Assembly: GCA_027946365.1 (NCBI GenBank)
Contig: JAPEUQ010000003.1
Coordinates: 2,046,001-2,110,000, forward strand
Direction: 5' to 3'
Source: Kalmusia sp. IMI 367209
Taxonomy: Eukaryota; Ascomycota; Dothideomycetes; Pleosporales; Didymosphaeriaceae
Length of the DNA stretch: 64,000 nucleotides
Shown here: positions 25,233 to 35,993 of the stretch, piece after piece
Position numbering within the stretch: the first letter of the stretch is position 1
Layout of the letters: every line of letters starts with the position of its first letter
Notes under the pieces: generated by a model
The model's input: the letters and a program-made list of their open reading frames with translations, nothing else
Database searches by the model: none
What the model was told of the DNA's origin: nothing
Program-made: the position numbers and the translations under genes

Positions 25233-26171
25233 ATGGCTACGCCCGCGCTCCACCCTACCTCCCCGCGTAAAGCTTTTCTGTCAACTGCTCTCAGATCACC
25301 TCTCAAGATGCTAGCGCCTACCAGTCCGTTCCCCATCAAGAATTCCCAGAAGCCTCAGCCGCGTCAGCGTCGTCAAACAATCGTCGAGGCTCTACCCATA
25401 GTCCACATTCAACGTGCCTCCACTTCCCTAGACGACCCCTTCACCTCCGATGCAGACGCGAAGTGGTACTGCTGCGCCTGTGGCACTAGCAATAGTGTCC
25501 ATGTGCGCGCGAGTCCCCATCCCCTTGGAGCACTTGCCTGCAACTGCCCACACAAGCCTTGTGGCAGCTGTTCAATCTCCGGCACCGTAAGGCCATTCCT
25601 CCCCATCGAGGAGCCAGCCATGGTACCCACGACAACCGTCACGACCGCTCTCGCCGAGACCTCCAAAGACAAATCGATTGCTTTCGGTATCATATGCCTC
25701 TGCTGCGGCCTCAGCTGGCGCGCCCGCGAGATCGGAAACCGGTACACGAAGACGCTGCGCAAGATGCCTAGCCTGCAGATCAACAAGGGGAGACTGGCGC
25801 CCTTGGAAGGCCGCCTACGCAAGTCCCGCTCAACGCTCGCGTTAGGCAACAAGCGCGTCGTGACACCGCCGGGAGTGGAGATGCCCAAGCAGGCCGAGTA
25901 CGCGACTGTGAAGTTTAGCGGTGTTCAGTGCACTTGTGGGACTAGCATTGATCTCGGGGCGCTTTGCTTCCAGATTGTGGGGGAGCAGGTGGACGAGAAT
26001 GTGAGGGCGTTCCATCGAGTGTGGGTGCGAGTGGGAAAGCAGCCGGGTTGGTCGACGACGGAGGAGCTGTTGGCGCAGGGGCATGGTGAGGCGGTTGTGA
26101 GGATCAGAGGAGTAGTGCATCCGAATCCGCTAAGGAGCTATCCGGTGGAGGGCGTAGTGCATGAAGAGTGA
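25233..26171 (+). CDS. Cysteine-rich, probable double zinc-ribbon protein
   Basis: A 312-residue single-exon frame. The ATG at 25233 is the first in frame, after a leader with AAAATAAACATGG. The N-terminal 75 residues are basic and Ser/Pro-rich. Cysteine groups then suggest paired zinc ribbons: CCAC near residues 80-83, CNCPHKPCGSC at about 103-113, CLCC at about 155-158, and CTCG further on. This layout, with a Trp before the first pair, resembles fungal proteins annotated with a probable double zinc-ribbon domain. The biochemical role is unknown. The gene is GC-rich compared with its upstream flank and marks the start of a conserved gene block. No signal peptide is visible. Confidence 0.75.
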   Translation: MATPALHPTSPRKAFLSTALRSPLKMLAPTSPFPIKNSQKPQPRQRRQTIVEALPIVHIQRASTSLDDPFTSDADAKWYCCACGTSNSVHVRASPHPLGALACNCPHKPCGSCSISGTVRPFLPIEEPAMVPTTTVTTALAETSKDKSIAFGIICLCCGLSWRAREIGNRYTKTLRKMPSLQINKGRLAPLEGRLRKSRSTLALGNKRVVTPPGVEMPKQAEYATVKFSGVQCTCGTSIDLGALCFQIVGEQVDENVRAFHRVWVRVGKQPGWSTTEELLAQGHGEAVVRIRGVVHPNPLRSYPVEGVVHEE

Positions 26172-27505
26172 GTGAGCTGCATTTGCGAAGCTGCCTTCGG
26201 CACTAGGAAGGAACTATCAGTTCGGACTAGGCCAGGCGTAAGGGTGGAGCTGTACAGTTGAACAAGCCAGGTCTATAGTCGTGTGAATAGGGGGCACTTT
26301 AGCGTTAGGTGACTTTGATTCGGCACTTTATTCGGCGGCGCAGCTATCTAGGGTGCTGTCTCGGCAGACCAGTGACCAGCGTTGGATAGGAGGTGTAGGG
26401 TGCATGTCATTACCAGGTGCAAATATTGAAACCAAATTTGGCATATGATGAGTGTGCAGGAGAATGCGAGAAACGAGGACACCTCAGGCTAAGCGATGCG
26501 TGCTCACCAACATCAGTCAACAGAAACGCGGCGACCTGGGCGTCAGCATCTTCTTCTCAGCTTTGCCGTTCATAGCTCTTGCTCGATCACCCGCGATAGT
26601 CATCTAAATTACCAGCTGAGCCCTCCGCCCTTTCACGATGGCATCGGAACTCACCGAGTGACACGATGCCTCAGACTGCTGCAGACATCGTCCGGCGCAC
26701 ACCTGAATCGATGAGTGTAATTGTAGTCGATCTCGCCACTTCGATCGCCGAAAGGAAGACTCTCACCGCTCTTGAGCGCTCGGGTCCGACGTCAATAGTC
26801 GGGAATTACTCCTCTCCCGAATTTGCGCATATGCTTTACTACTGCTTCGTTCTAGAGGAGATGTCCGTTGAGAAAGAGCCTTGAGCGGAGCCTAACTGGC
26901 CATATGGCCACTCCAGCCACGCCTTAGGCCCAAAGCACCCACCTCGGCTATCCAGGCACCCAGAAGAAAACTCCAATTGACCAGTCATGAGCGATCCGAG
27001 TCACCGGTGACTGAAGGGCGGGGGCACGCGATGTGGTTCTCTTGACATGGGCGAATGATGACCCCTTGTGCCCCGCCACACAAGGGGCGGTGCAATCCGA
27101 AGACTAGCAGCCATTCATGCCGTTTACGGCTAATGTTTGAGGCGCGCGGTTGTAGGCTTCTGTTTTCACAAATCTATAACATTGAAGGACGTTCGCAGGA
27201 CATGTACGTGCATCTGTACAACAACAAACAAGCAATCCACAATCTCGCAAACGGCTGCGAGTTTGACGTCTCACTTATCAGCAATTTCCGTTTGCGCTTA
27301 TACCCAACGTCCGTGCACGCTCAGCCTTATGCTCGCAAAGTACGTAAATGGCTAGCCTTGCTTCCCCACCACAACACTTACCCAGACTTGCAGCGCCAAC
27401 ATCTTGTCGCACGACATCATCTCTCCCTCTGTATCTAGATCCTCGACCTTCTCCGCTCAGGAGCGCGTTCAACAGCTGTGCAACCACCTCTCGCGCTCCA
27501 ACACC
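26172..27505. other. Intergenic
   Basis: Only short frames occur (for example 26666-26884 plus), and none has recognisable content. The 100 bases before 27506 are CT-rich, consistent with a leader. Confidence 0.5.
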
Positions 27506-28402
27506 ATGGCATCGGAGAAGTCCACCCAGGATGCGGCCGCAGAACAGGTCGGCTCAGCCGCACTATCCCCCAACCAGGATCCCAAATCCCAGCAACCCAC
27601 GAAAGAAGAACCCAAAAACTGCAAGTTCTGCAAGCGCCCACACAAATGCCCAACATGCGAGACAGTGCTATCGCCCCCAGAAAAGAAGGGACTCACCAAC
27701 ATCGACGGAGACGTGCCAGACATCCACAACCAACTCCCACCCCGAATCCACGATCTCTCCCGTGATTCCCACCCAGACTTCGTCCACTGCCTGCCCCCAG
27801 TGACCCCAACATACCGCAAATTCTCCATCTTCTCAGCAGGATCCATCGAAATGGGTGCTGCGGTCCAATGGCAGCCACTCCTCGCCAACTACCTCTGCGA
27901 CCTCCCCATCACAGTGAACAACCCGCGTCGTGGCGAGTGGGACAGGAACATCACGCCCGAGGCCAAGAACGTCGCGTTCCGGACGCAGGTCGAATGGGAG
28001 CTCGAAGCGCTCACGCGCTCTACGGTCATCTGCTTCTTCTTCGACCACGCGACCATGAGCCCCGTGACGATGTGTGAGCTAGGCCTGTGGGCGCACTCGG
28101 GCAAGGTGGTAGTATGCTGCGACAAGCGATTCTGGAAGAGCGGGAATGTGCATCTCGTGTGCGAGCGGTATGGCATGCCGCTTGTGGAATCGTTCACCGA
28201 GCTGGTTCCGTTGATCAAGGCCAAGCTGAGGACCAAGGGATTGGTGCTGGATAGGGCTGGGAATGTGACGGAGAGGGAGGAGGATGCCGATCCGAGCAGG
28301 AATATGACGCTTGAAGAGGCGGAGGAGTATTGTAGGGCCAGGACGCCCGAGCGGTGGGGGCAGGAGCCGGATTTGGACGCCATGTTGGGGGTGCAGAAGT
28401 GA
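27506..28402 (+). CDS. Nucleoside 2-deoxyribosyltransferase-like protein
   Basis: A 298-residue single-exon protein starting in a CACCATGGC context. Residues about 105-230 resemble the nucleoside 2-deoxyribosyltransferase-like family: FSIFSAGSIEMG (a Rossmann-type first strand and loop), NNPRRGEWD near residue 138, and SPVTMCELGLWA with Glu191 in the position of the catalytic nucleophile. Family enzymes cleave or exchange the N-glycosidic bond of deoxynucleosides, but many fungal members are uncharacterised. The N-terminus adds a compact CKFCKRPHKCPTC cluster (residues 39-51), possibly a small zinc-binding module. The C-terminal 60 residues are charged. No targeting signal is visible. Substrate and activity are inferred from family only. 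Confidence 0.75.
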   Translation: MASEKSTQDAAAEQVGSAALSPNQDPKSQQPTKEEPKNCKFCKRPHKCPTCETVLSPPEKKGLTNIDGDVPDIHNQLPPRIHDLSRDSHPDFVHCLPPVTPTYRKFSIFSAGSIEMGAAVQWQPLLANYLCDLPITVNNPRRGEWDRNITPEAKNVAFRTQVEWELEALTRSTVICFFFDHATMSPVTMCELGLWAHSGKVVVCCDKRFWKSGNVHLVCERYGMPLVESFTELVPLIKAKLRTKGLVLDRAGNVTEREEDADPSRNMTLEEAEEYCRARTPERWGQEPDLDAMLGVQK

Positions 28403-29085
28403 AGGGAGGATGAAGCATTCGGGTGGCGTTTCAGCGGCGGTCTCAGTGTGTTTGCTACGATATGCATATATGGCGGGGTTTTCGTTTTCTGTATTTGGAT
28501 CACGGGTGTGTATGGATGTTCATGCGACGTCATGTATTTGGAGCAAGGGCACGATCATGGTTGCAGTGGAGGAGTAGACGATAGACCTGATACCCCTAGA
28601 GCTTACGATGTATCCTTATCACGGCAATCAGATACGTTTCAACAACTTCTTGTTTGATGTCTTAGCGGACACATGAATATTAGACTTCGGTCACTGACGA
28701 CGTATCACTAGACTCTTCTTCAAAATTGTATATATGCAAGTATCCCAGTAAGTTGAGACTAGGGTGCATGCCATCAACAAATGCGAATTAGATCCAGGTA
28801 ACGTGGTACGGCTCGCGTCGAAAAGCCCTTGAACGAATTTCTTCTGCAGCCGAGTTTATGATCTGCAGAGCTCGGCCTCGGCTCGTGTATACATCCTTTC
28901 GAAACGGCCTTTTGATGCAGATGTTCGGACTTGATCATAAACAATCTCACATCCCTGTTAGAAGTCAGCCACACATTCGCTTCGGCACCAGTAGGCCACA
29001 GACATCAGTAGAATAGTATCCTAGATTCCGAGCTTAATTTAGCTCCCTAACACCGTTTTCCGTAGTCTTGGGTATCGTAACGCAT
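28403..29085. other. Convergent intergenic spacer
   Basis: This lies between the 3' ends of the plus-strand deoxyribosyltransferase-like gene and the minus-strand U2 B'' gene. No gene is seen. Confidence 0.5.
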
Positions 29086-29763
29086 CTAGTCCTCATCACT
29101 CTCCGACATCTGCATCTCTGCATCTTCGTCCTCGGAGTCCTCCTTTTCTTCTTCTTCTTCCTCCTCCTCCTCACGGGCCCTCTTGGTGCCTTTAGCCCTC
29201 TCCTGCTCGTTGACTGGTACCGCCTTTTCGGGCGCGCAGCCGAATATAGCTGCCGCGGCGCCTGACTGCTCCGTAATTTCCTTCTGGGGAAGATCTGGCT
29301 CCGGGAGCTTGAAAGTGCCGTCGAGTTTCGCGATAGTGTCTGATTTAGTTTTCGCATATGCGATGTGCTATATGAGATCAGCTCACCATCATCCTCATTC
29401 GAATCTAGCTTCTTGACGTACCATGTCCTTTCCGAAAAACGTGAAGCCTTCTAATGCGCGCATAGCCTGCGTCGAAGAATCGATGTCGCGAAACACGACG
29501 TGTGCCTGTCCACGCATCTTCGCCGTCTTCAGCGCCACAATATCGAGGATTACACCATAGGTGGCGAAGAGCATGTACAGATTGCGCTTGAGGTCTTCTT
29601 TGGGGAGCTTGTCGGGGAGGTTGCGGACGTAGAGCCTATTTTCGCGTTAGCTACGAGGCATTGACAGGCAATAAAGTGTGGAGGCATACGTTCGATTTGG
29701 TGGAAGAGATGTGACCTTCGCGGGCAAGCCAGCCGGGGGCGGTGGACGGGCAAGAGTGGCCAT
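29086..29763 (-). CDS. MSL1: U2 snRNP protein B'' (U1A/U2B'' family)
   Basis: Three exons on the minus strand: 29763-29690, 29635-29422 and 29367-29086, with two 54-base introns, joining to 189 residues. The RNA recognition motif spans about residues 24-105, with RNP2 as LYVRNL and RNP1 as MRGQAHVVF. The surrounding LPKEDLKRNLYMLFATYG and DIVALKT are diagnostic of the U1A/U2B'' family. The protein binds stem-loop IV of U2 snRNA with U2A' in the nuclear spliceosome. The C-terminal part is short: FKLPEPDLPQKEI, then a Glu-rich run encoded by a CTT/CTC repeat, ending SESDED. The second RRM present in animal U2B'' is absent, as in yeast Msl1. It is divergently transcribed from the CDK7-type kinase gene, with a 354-base shared upstream region. 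Confidence 0.92.
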
Positions 29764-30117
29764 GGTGTGCTTGTCTGAGGAAGTGTCGAGTGATGCTGAG
29801 ATCCCCGCAGAAAGCTTGACGGTCTAAAAAATGAGAGGCCCGTGCGGGAACCCTTGCTCGCATCTTCCGCCTACGCGACGACCTCACTCCAGTCCTTTCA
29901 CTACAACCTGTTGCGCTGCACAGGATGTTAGTCAGTTGGAGAAGCTTAACAGCATGATAACAGGTCCCCGACTCTGCGACCAGCCTCCCGCAGCACCTTC
30001 GTTTGTCCCGCCGTAGCTCTGCGAGCTCCCTCAACGTGATCCAGCGCTTTGACGACTGTCGTTCTCTTCTACCTATCAACATCTTTCACTGAAAGATTTC
30101 TACCACCACCCTGAAAC
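29764..30117. promoter_or_regulatory. Bidirectional promoter, U2B'' and CDK7 genes
   Basis: The 354 bases separate the start codons of two divergent housekeeping genes. Promoters and 5' leaders of both must lie here or overlap the genes. The kinase side ends in a CT-rich leader with CCACCACCCTGAAACATGG. No clear TATA box is seen on either side. Confidence 0.6.
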
Positions 30118-31411
30118 ATGGCGCTGTCACCCGCTCTGAGCCCTAGGCCTAACCCGCCGGGCTCTAGAGTCCCCGCAAATGCAGCAAAAGCAAAAGCACT
30201 CGCCATTCTCAACCATAAAAGTGCCCCGTCGCCCTCGATTACAAGCGCAGCGTCGACCCCCGGCGCAACTGAGAAGGATAAGGATCTAGGCGCACAAATG
30301 AACGATGAGGTCCGCGACCGCTTCGTGTTTGGTAACTTTCTGCTACCACCGTATTCAATTCACATCCGCTAACTTGCATGACAAAGGCGCCCGCCTCGGC
30401 GAAGGTACATATGCCATTGTCTACCGAGGACACTTGCGCGATGACCCTTCGAAGCTTGTCGCTATTAAGAAGATGAAGATCAACCAAGAATGGAAAGACG
30501 GCATCAACCTCGACTCACTACGCGAAATAAAGCACCTAGCCGAGTTACACCACCCGAACATCATAGAGCTTGTCGCCGTCTTCACCACCAAGGACCAGAA
30601 CATCTCTCTAGCCCTCGAGCATCTGCCGCGCGGCGACTTGGAACAAGTCTGGAAGGACCGCAGCATAACATACGGCGCCGCCGACATCAAAACTTGGGCG
30701 AACATGCTATGCCAGGCGGTGTGGTTCTGTCACGAGAGTTCCGTGCTACATCGCGATATCAAGGGCAACAACTTGCTAATCGCGGCGGACAACACGCTGA
30801 AACTTGCCGATTTCGGTCTCGCACGCAACTTCGGAAATCCAGAAGACGACATGACGTACAACGTCATCACACGCTTCTACCGGCCGCCAGAGCTGCTCCT
30901 CGGCTCCAATCACTACGGTGGTTGCGTTGATGTCTGGAGCTCAGCGTGCGTCATCGCCGAGCTCGCCCTCCGCGAGTTCTTCCTCCCCTCCAACACCGAC
31001 CTCGAGCAGCTCTCCGTCATCACCGAAGTCTTCGGCATCCCCACCGAGCAGGACTGGCCTGGCGTCAATAAACTGCGCTTTTGGAAAGACCATCTCGAGA
31101 ACTCCGCCCCCAAGCGACCTCAGCCGATGAGCTGGTGGCGCGGTCGCTTCCCGCTAATGGGCGACGACGGCATCGATCTACTCCGCGCTATGTTGACCAT
31201 GGACCCGGTCAAGCGCCTCAATGCAAGGCAGGTGCTGGAGCATCAGTATTGGACGAGTATGCCGCGCCCGACCAAGAAGGAGAAGTTGCCGAGAAAGGGC
31301 GATGGTGAAAAGGCTATGGCTGAGGATTTAAAGAGGAGAGGTGGTGAGATGGAGTCTGGGAGGACGGATAAGGTGGCGAGGAAGCTGGATTTTGGCGCGA
31401 TGCAGAGATAA
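30118..31411 (+). CDS. KIN28: Cyclin-dependent kinase, CDK7/Kin28 type
   Basis: Two exons, 30118-30331 and 30387-31411, with a 55-base intron carrying a GCTAAC branch, joining to 412 residues. The first about 70 residues are a low-complexity extension. Kinase motifs: glycine loop LGEGTYAIVY at 75-84 (Ala in place of the third Gly, as in CDK7), Lys99, a PSTAIRE-equivalent helix SLREIKHLAEL, HRDIKGNN at 193-200, DFGLARNF from 213 and T-loop Thr228 in MTYNVITRFYRPPELL. Kin28/CDK7 is the TFIIH kinase that phosphorylates the RNA polymerase II C-terminal repeat. HRDIKGNN has Gly where most CDKs have Pro. The C-terminal 60 residues are basic. Assignment to CDK7 over other CDKs rests on the loop, the NNLL motif and the T-loop. 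Confidence 0.88.
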
Positions 31412-31734
31412 CCATCGGCACAGGAGCGACTGTACGTTATATTAGGTCTGCTTGGAGTTACACGGCGCATCGGAAATCTGTTTGAGTATGGGCTAAGCAT
31501 TTCACGGCGTTCAAGATTGTGTAGACCGTGCAAACTCGCCGCACGGACGGATATACCTTCGGATCTCTGAGAACCTCTACCATACTTTATGGAGGATTAA
31601 TGGAATAGGGTCTCGTCTAGATATAGATGCTATCAAAATCTCTTTCCAAAATCTCATTGGGTCGCCTTCATCCAACCTGCATGCATCCAAGCTGAACTTA
31701 GCATCTGATACGCTATGAGAATGCTCACGTTTTG
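31412..31734. other. Spacer before repeat cluster
   Basis: This is the 3' flank of the kinase gene. No gene is seen. Confidence 0.5.
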
Positions 31735-34010
31735 CACTGCAACCTCTAGCGTCAACGAGGTGCACCCCTATCAGTCAAAACGCGCACTCGCAGCGGCTAT
31801 GGTATATTATCTCGCAGTTCGGGAATCTTCAGCTCGTGGTTGGGTGAAGGCAAAATACACTGCAATCTTTAGTCTGGACGAAGGGATCGACTGGCCTATC
31901 AAATATACGCGAGAGACCGGTGAGCAGTTGTGTATCCTTGCATTGCCTAGGTGGCGCAGTAGTACTGCAGTGGTTGGTTGGGAGCGGGCAGTGCCCCTGT
32001 CGAATGCTGAATGCGTGCAGATTTTGTACCGGACAAAAATGCGTGCAGAGTTTGTACCGGACAAAAATGCACTGCAATCTCTAGTCCGGACGGGGAGGCA
32101 AATAACCCTGTCGAATATGCAGTCTGGAAATCTTGCTTCGGATAACTTTGTCTGCACATGGCTATTGGTTGCAGAATACGGGCGACACTGCAATTTTTAG
32201 CGCCAATGACTGTTTCAATATTCCTGAAGTTCCATTACCCTGAGCGGCGGATTTATTACACTGCAATCTCTAGCCCGGACGAGGAGTTCCAAACCCTTGT
32301 TGAAACATGGGGGCTAGGAACGTAGACCAACTCGCGAGCAACATCGTTGCCAACGTAGCGGAGGAAAAACTACAGCACGTACGAGATGCAATCAATCGGA
32401 CATGTCACGATGTAGAAAGCGCATCATGTACATTGTGCACTACAAGCCGTAGTCCTGCTATGCTACGTTAGCAGCGCTAGTATCGCTGGCACTGTACCGT
32501 GCTGCCTAGCAACGTTCAGGGGCCACTTCGGCCTCCTGGTCGGCGCTAAAGATTGCAGTGTTAGGTGGACGAACCACTCATTACCTGCATGCACATGCCT
32601 TGTCTGCTCTGGCCCCTGACCAACAAAAGCTGCGGCTTCGGAGTACTGGGGGATAATACGTAGCCTTCCATCAACTAGGTGGCGCATTTGATCTACAGCA
32701 ATTGGTTAGATGCGTTCAACTTCAAGTATAGCTATCTTTCTAGCAGTTTTCACTACAATCTTGAAAGCTAACGAGGCATACAGTACTCTGGTCAAATATG
32801 CGCCCTAGGGACCGGTGAGCTAGACCTTGTGTGTACATAAAGATCTATGCGAGATTACCTCGTAACACGACAATCTTTAGCCCGGACAGGGAGGGCGGCA
32901 TTCCTGACCTGGAAGACCAATGAATAGCCGTGTAACCTCGTATTCGCATGGGGCTGGGTTGTAGAAAACTGCACCATAAACTGCGACTTCCATTGTTGTT
33001 GACGAGGTCAAAAGCCTTGTCAATTATGCACTCTAGTGAGCTCGAGCAGGGACTTTCTACTTATGTATATCTCAATTCTTGTCACATGTACTCGCATACA
33101 CGAACGGCACATCAATCTTTCGCGCGAATGAGTTCAGCATCAATGTCAAACCTACGTTCTGAGGAAAAGGGAGTTAGATCTTGCCACCGACACATAGAAT
33201 GTAGATATGGTACAGCCTAAGGTAGAAATCCTTTTGGGAGAGAAGGAAAATCCTTGTGGCATAGGCTTTGGGGTCCACCTTAAAGAATGATGCTACAAGT
33301 TTGAGGTTGCTAGCCATTTCAATGAGTACCTAGTCAAGCTATATCGACCTCCTCGTCCGGGCTAAGTATTGCAGTGAAGGGGAGGATTCATTATTGATGT
33401 GCATATAGACCGGTGAATAGCGTGAGAGACCGGTGAACAGATACCGGTAATAAGATGCATGCGTAGGCTGAAAGCCTGAAACAGAGCCAGTCAGATCGAT
33501 CTTAAAGATTACCGTGCTTCTAGTCAACACTTGGCATTCACACTTACAGCCAATTCCACTCAAATGCACTAAATTTCTAGCGTCGACGAGGAGACTGACA
33601 CTCTTGTTAGCATACTAGAGTATTCCAATATCATCTCGTATCAAATGTGATTTGTGCACGAGGAAGAGCGTAGTAAAATGCCTCACAAACCGCCAATCAA
33701 ACAGTAGAGACTAACCCACCGATCTTACACCGGTGATCGCCAAGGTGCTCTGATGATAATATCATCACGTGCTATTTTGTTACAATCACTGCAGTACAAG
33801 AAGAGGTCGGTAGCCTGATCAGAGCATTCATGGACAAGATAAATCGACCGCATCGTCTATGCTGACCCCCCCTTCGACCTCAGCCCATTTCAAGACAGCA
33901 AACGTAGTCAACTCGTTGATCCTTTCACGTATGAGCACTCGGAGATTGTTGGTACTGTGGAAACTGTGGAAATATGAGTGCACTGTAATCTGTAGCGTGT
34001 ACGAGCAGTT
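31735..34010. repeat. Cluster A of a dispersed short repeat (about 12 copies)
   Basis: A diverged 25-29 base core recurs. On the plus strand it reads CACTGCAATCTCTAGC followed by CCGGACGAGGAGG. Copies start at about 31735, 31858, 32070, 32186 (partial), 32259 (near consensus), 32751, 32866, 32970 (poor), 33567 and 33981. Inverted copies lie at 32532-32560 and 33348-33376. Gaps between neighbouring starts are often 104-123 or 212-219 bases. Some copies are followed at about 60 bases by ACCGGTGAG (31917, 32811), and several keep a linking segment like TCAAATATGC. No coding capacity is seen. It is probably a decayed non-autonomous element or a degenerate tandem array. Confidence 0.75.
32013..32068. 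repeat. 28-base tandem duplication
   Basis: Two adjacent 28-base units (32013-32040 and 32041-32068) differ at one position. Both contain TTTGTACCGGACAAAAAT and lie immediately before a core copy of the dispersed repeat at 32070. Confidence 0.9.
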
Positions 34011-35993
34011 TAGTGCCCTTCGTATATGCCTTATTGGGTCTGTGGATATTCGAGGCTCCTCTATTCGATAAAGGCTCATAGCTGGATGTTTCTGAAACTC
34101 TTGCGTGGAAGAGTTGATTAAATCAGGGTTCATTTTTTGATAGCTGCGTTCTGAGCGACCGGATCACACTTCATAAACTGGTCAAGTCATGATTGCTCTC
34201 AGCCATCCCGAAGTCCATAGAATCATCTATCGCGTACGTAAATGGTGAAGAAGGCAATTCCCACCGCAGGTTAGATCTCCGTGAAATAATTTAATCCTCT
34301 AAGACGCACATTCAAAGTAAGCTTGCCAAGAAGTGAATGTGACTGGCCTGCCTCCAAACGGTATACGATTGTTAGTATACATATGTAATTATCTACAGAT
34401 AACCTTCCGTACAGTTTGCATATATTGAATACAATCGCTTACACGAACGAAGATGTCAATCTTACCTTGTGCAAGTACGTCGACACCGTCAAGTAATGGG
34501 CACTCGCCTAATTATGTCACCGATCTGCATCAATGATACAGCACAAAGGCGCTCTCTGTGCTAGGATAGCAAAATGTAGCACTTGAAGAAAGATCAACTC
34601 TTCGGTTCCCCTTCCTCTAGGTTTCTGTTTAATTTGCTCCAAGGCTTTGATGTATTCAGCACTTGAGTGTAGAGTATGCTCCTTGTGTCAAACATGGGGC
34701 ATCTCAGTGTTTTTGGTAGTAATATAATCTCGACAAACAAGGAAGCAACATTCCATTACTGTGAGTCACTTTCCATCATGTACGGTCACTTAGCCGGCAG
34801 TGTAACTCCGAGACAAGCTAGTCTTCAGCTGCGGCTGCATATCCGCGAGGCAACCTTCTACATTATTGCAAAGACCTTGGTAATTAGTACTTAGACTATG
34901 CTTATCAAATGCAAATAATATGCCCTTTTCAGTTATAAAAATGTTAGTTTAGCCACTAGCAGTCTTGACCGATCTTTTCTGTACTAGTGCCCAAATGCTC
35001 ACGTAAGGATCTACGTATGAATCCTATTTCTGCTAGCAGTGCAGGGGTGTCGAAAACCAATTCGCCCCGTCCCTATGTATAATCTGACGGTCGTACACTA
35101 GAATCATCCGGCAAGGCTGGCCGGACCTGGCGCTGGCTCAATTTTCACGGAATGCTTTGGAACTCGCTACAAATTTGCTTCACTTGGAGCTAGTTTCGAA
35201 CAGAGTTCAGCAAAGGCTATCGAGTCCAGACTGACATCTCCAATAGGAATGTGGGTTCGGAGTTTCAATGAAGTAAGTAGGAGGTAAGTAGTATAGGTGT
35301 TAATGACTTTAGACTGATATCATTATGAAGTGAAAGGCTGTAATTATTGCCCTTGCCTAGACAATTGGATCTCACTAAGATCCTTAGCATGGAGATACTT
35401 CTTGTTAATATCGCACATGAAATCAGGTGGGACGGCGGTATGGCTATGCTGGAGCATCGTTTTCCCACATGTGGCATTATGAGTCGACATGAGATTCATT
35501 TTCGTCATCTCAAGTCAGCCTCAGCATGCCTATAGGTGAGTGATGTTAGTTAACAGTAGTTTGTGGCTCTGAAGATCTCCACTGCATTATTTAGTGCAGA
35601 GGGCCCAATCTTGGTTCTGATTTTTGTACTACACCTACTCTATTTTTGTTCTAATGCACTAGCACGTCCCCTACAAAATAGAGCTACCAGCGCATAGAAT
35701 ACGAACGTACTCTACGATCGCTTAAAGGCCCCATCAGCTTACACCGTGATCATGATGGTCAAAGTTCTGCGAAATGTAAAAGCATTGCCTATTGAGGATA
35801 GTATAATTGTCTCTTCATTGAAGGAAATATACTCGTCGATCCGATGAAGAAATATATGTATTGCTGTACGCTCATGTTTGGCTACTATCTCATCCACTTC
35901 ACCTCACACCTCTCTCCACATCACCTATCTTTACAATATACAAACCTTTGAGAACTACAAGAGTCTCACACTCGCAATTGACCTTCTATCAAA
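34011..35993. other. Gene-poor stretch upstream of secreted-protein gene
   Basis: No supported gene. The last 120 bases (about 35875-35993) are strongly CT-rich and end in TCAAAATG, which suits a fungal leader. Confidence 0.5.

Noticed and set aside
25409..25888. Minus-strand 159-codon frame
   Set aside because: It lies wholly inside the cysteine-rich zinc-ribbon-like gene on the plus strand and has no recognisable content.
27469..28533. Minus-strand frames up to 214 codons
   Set aside because: They are antisense to the deoxyribosyltransferase-like gene, whose protein motifs are clear.
31735..34010. Possible CRISPR-like array of regularly spaced repeats
   Set aside because: Copies are strongly diverged, occur in both orientations with unequal gaps, and the host is a fungus.
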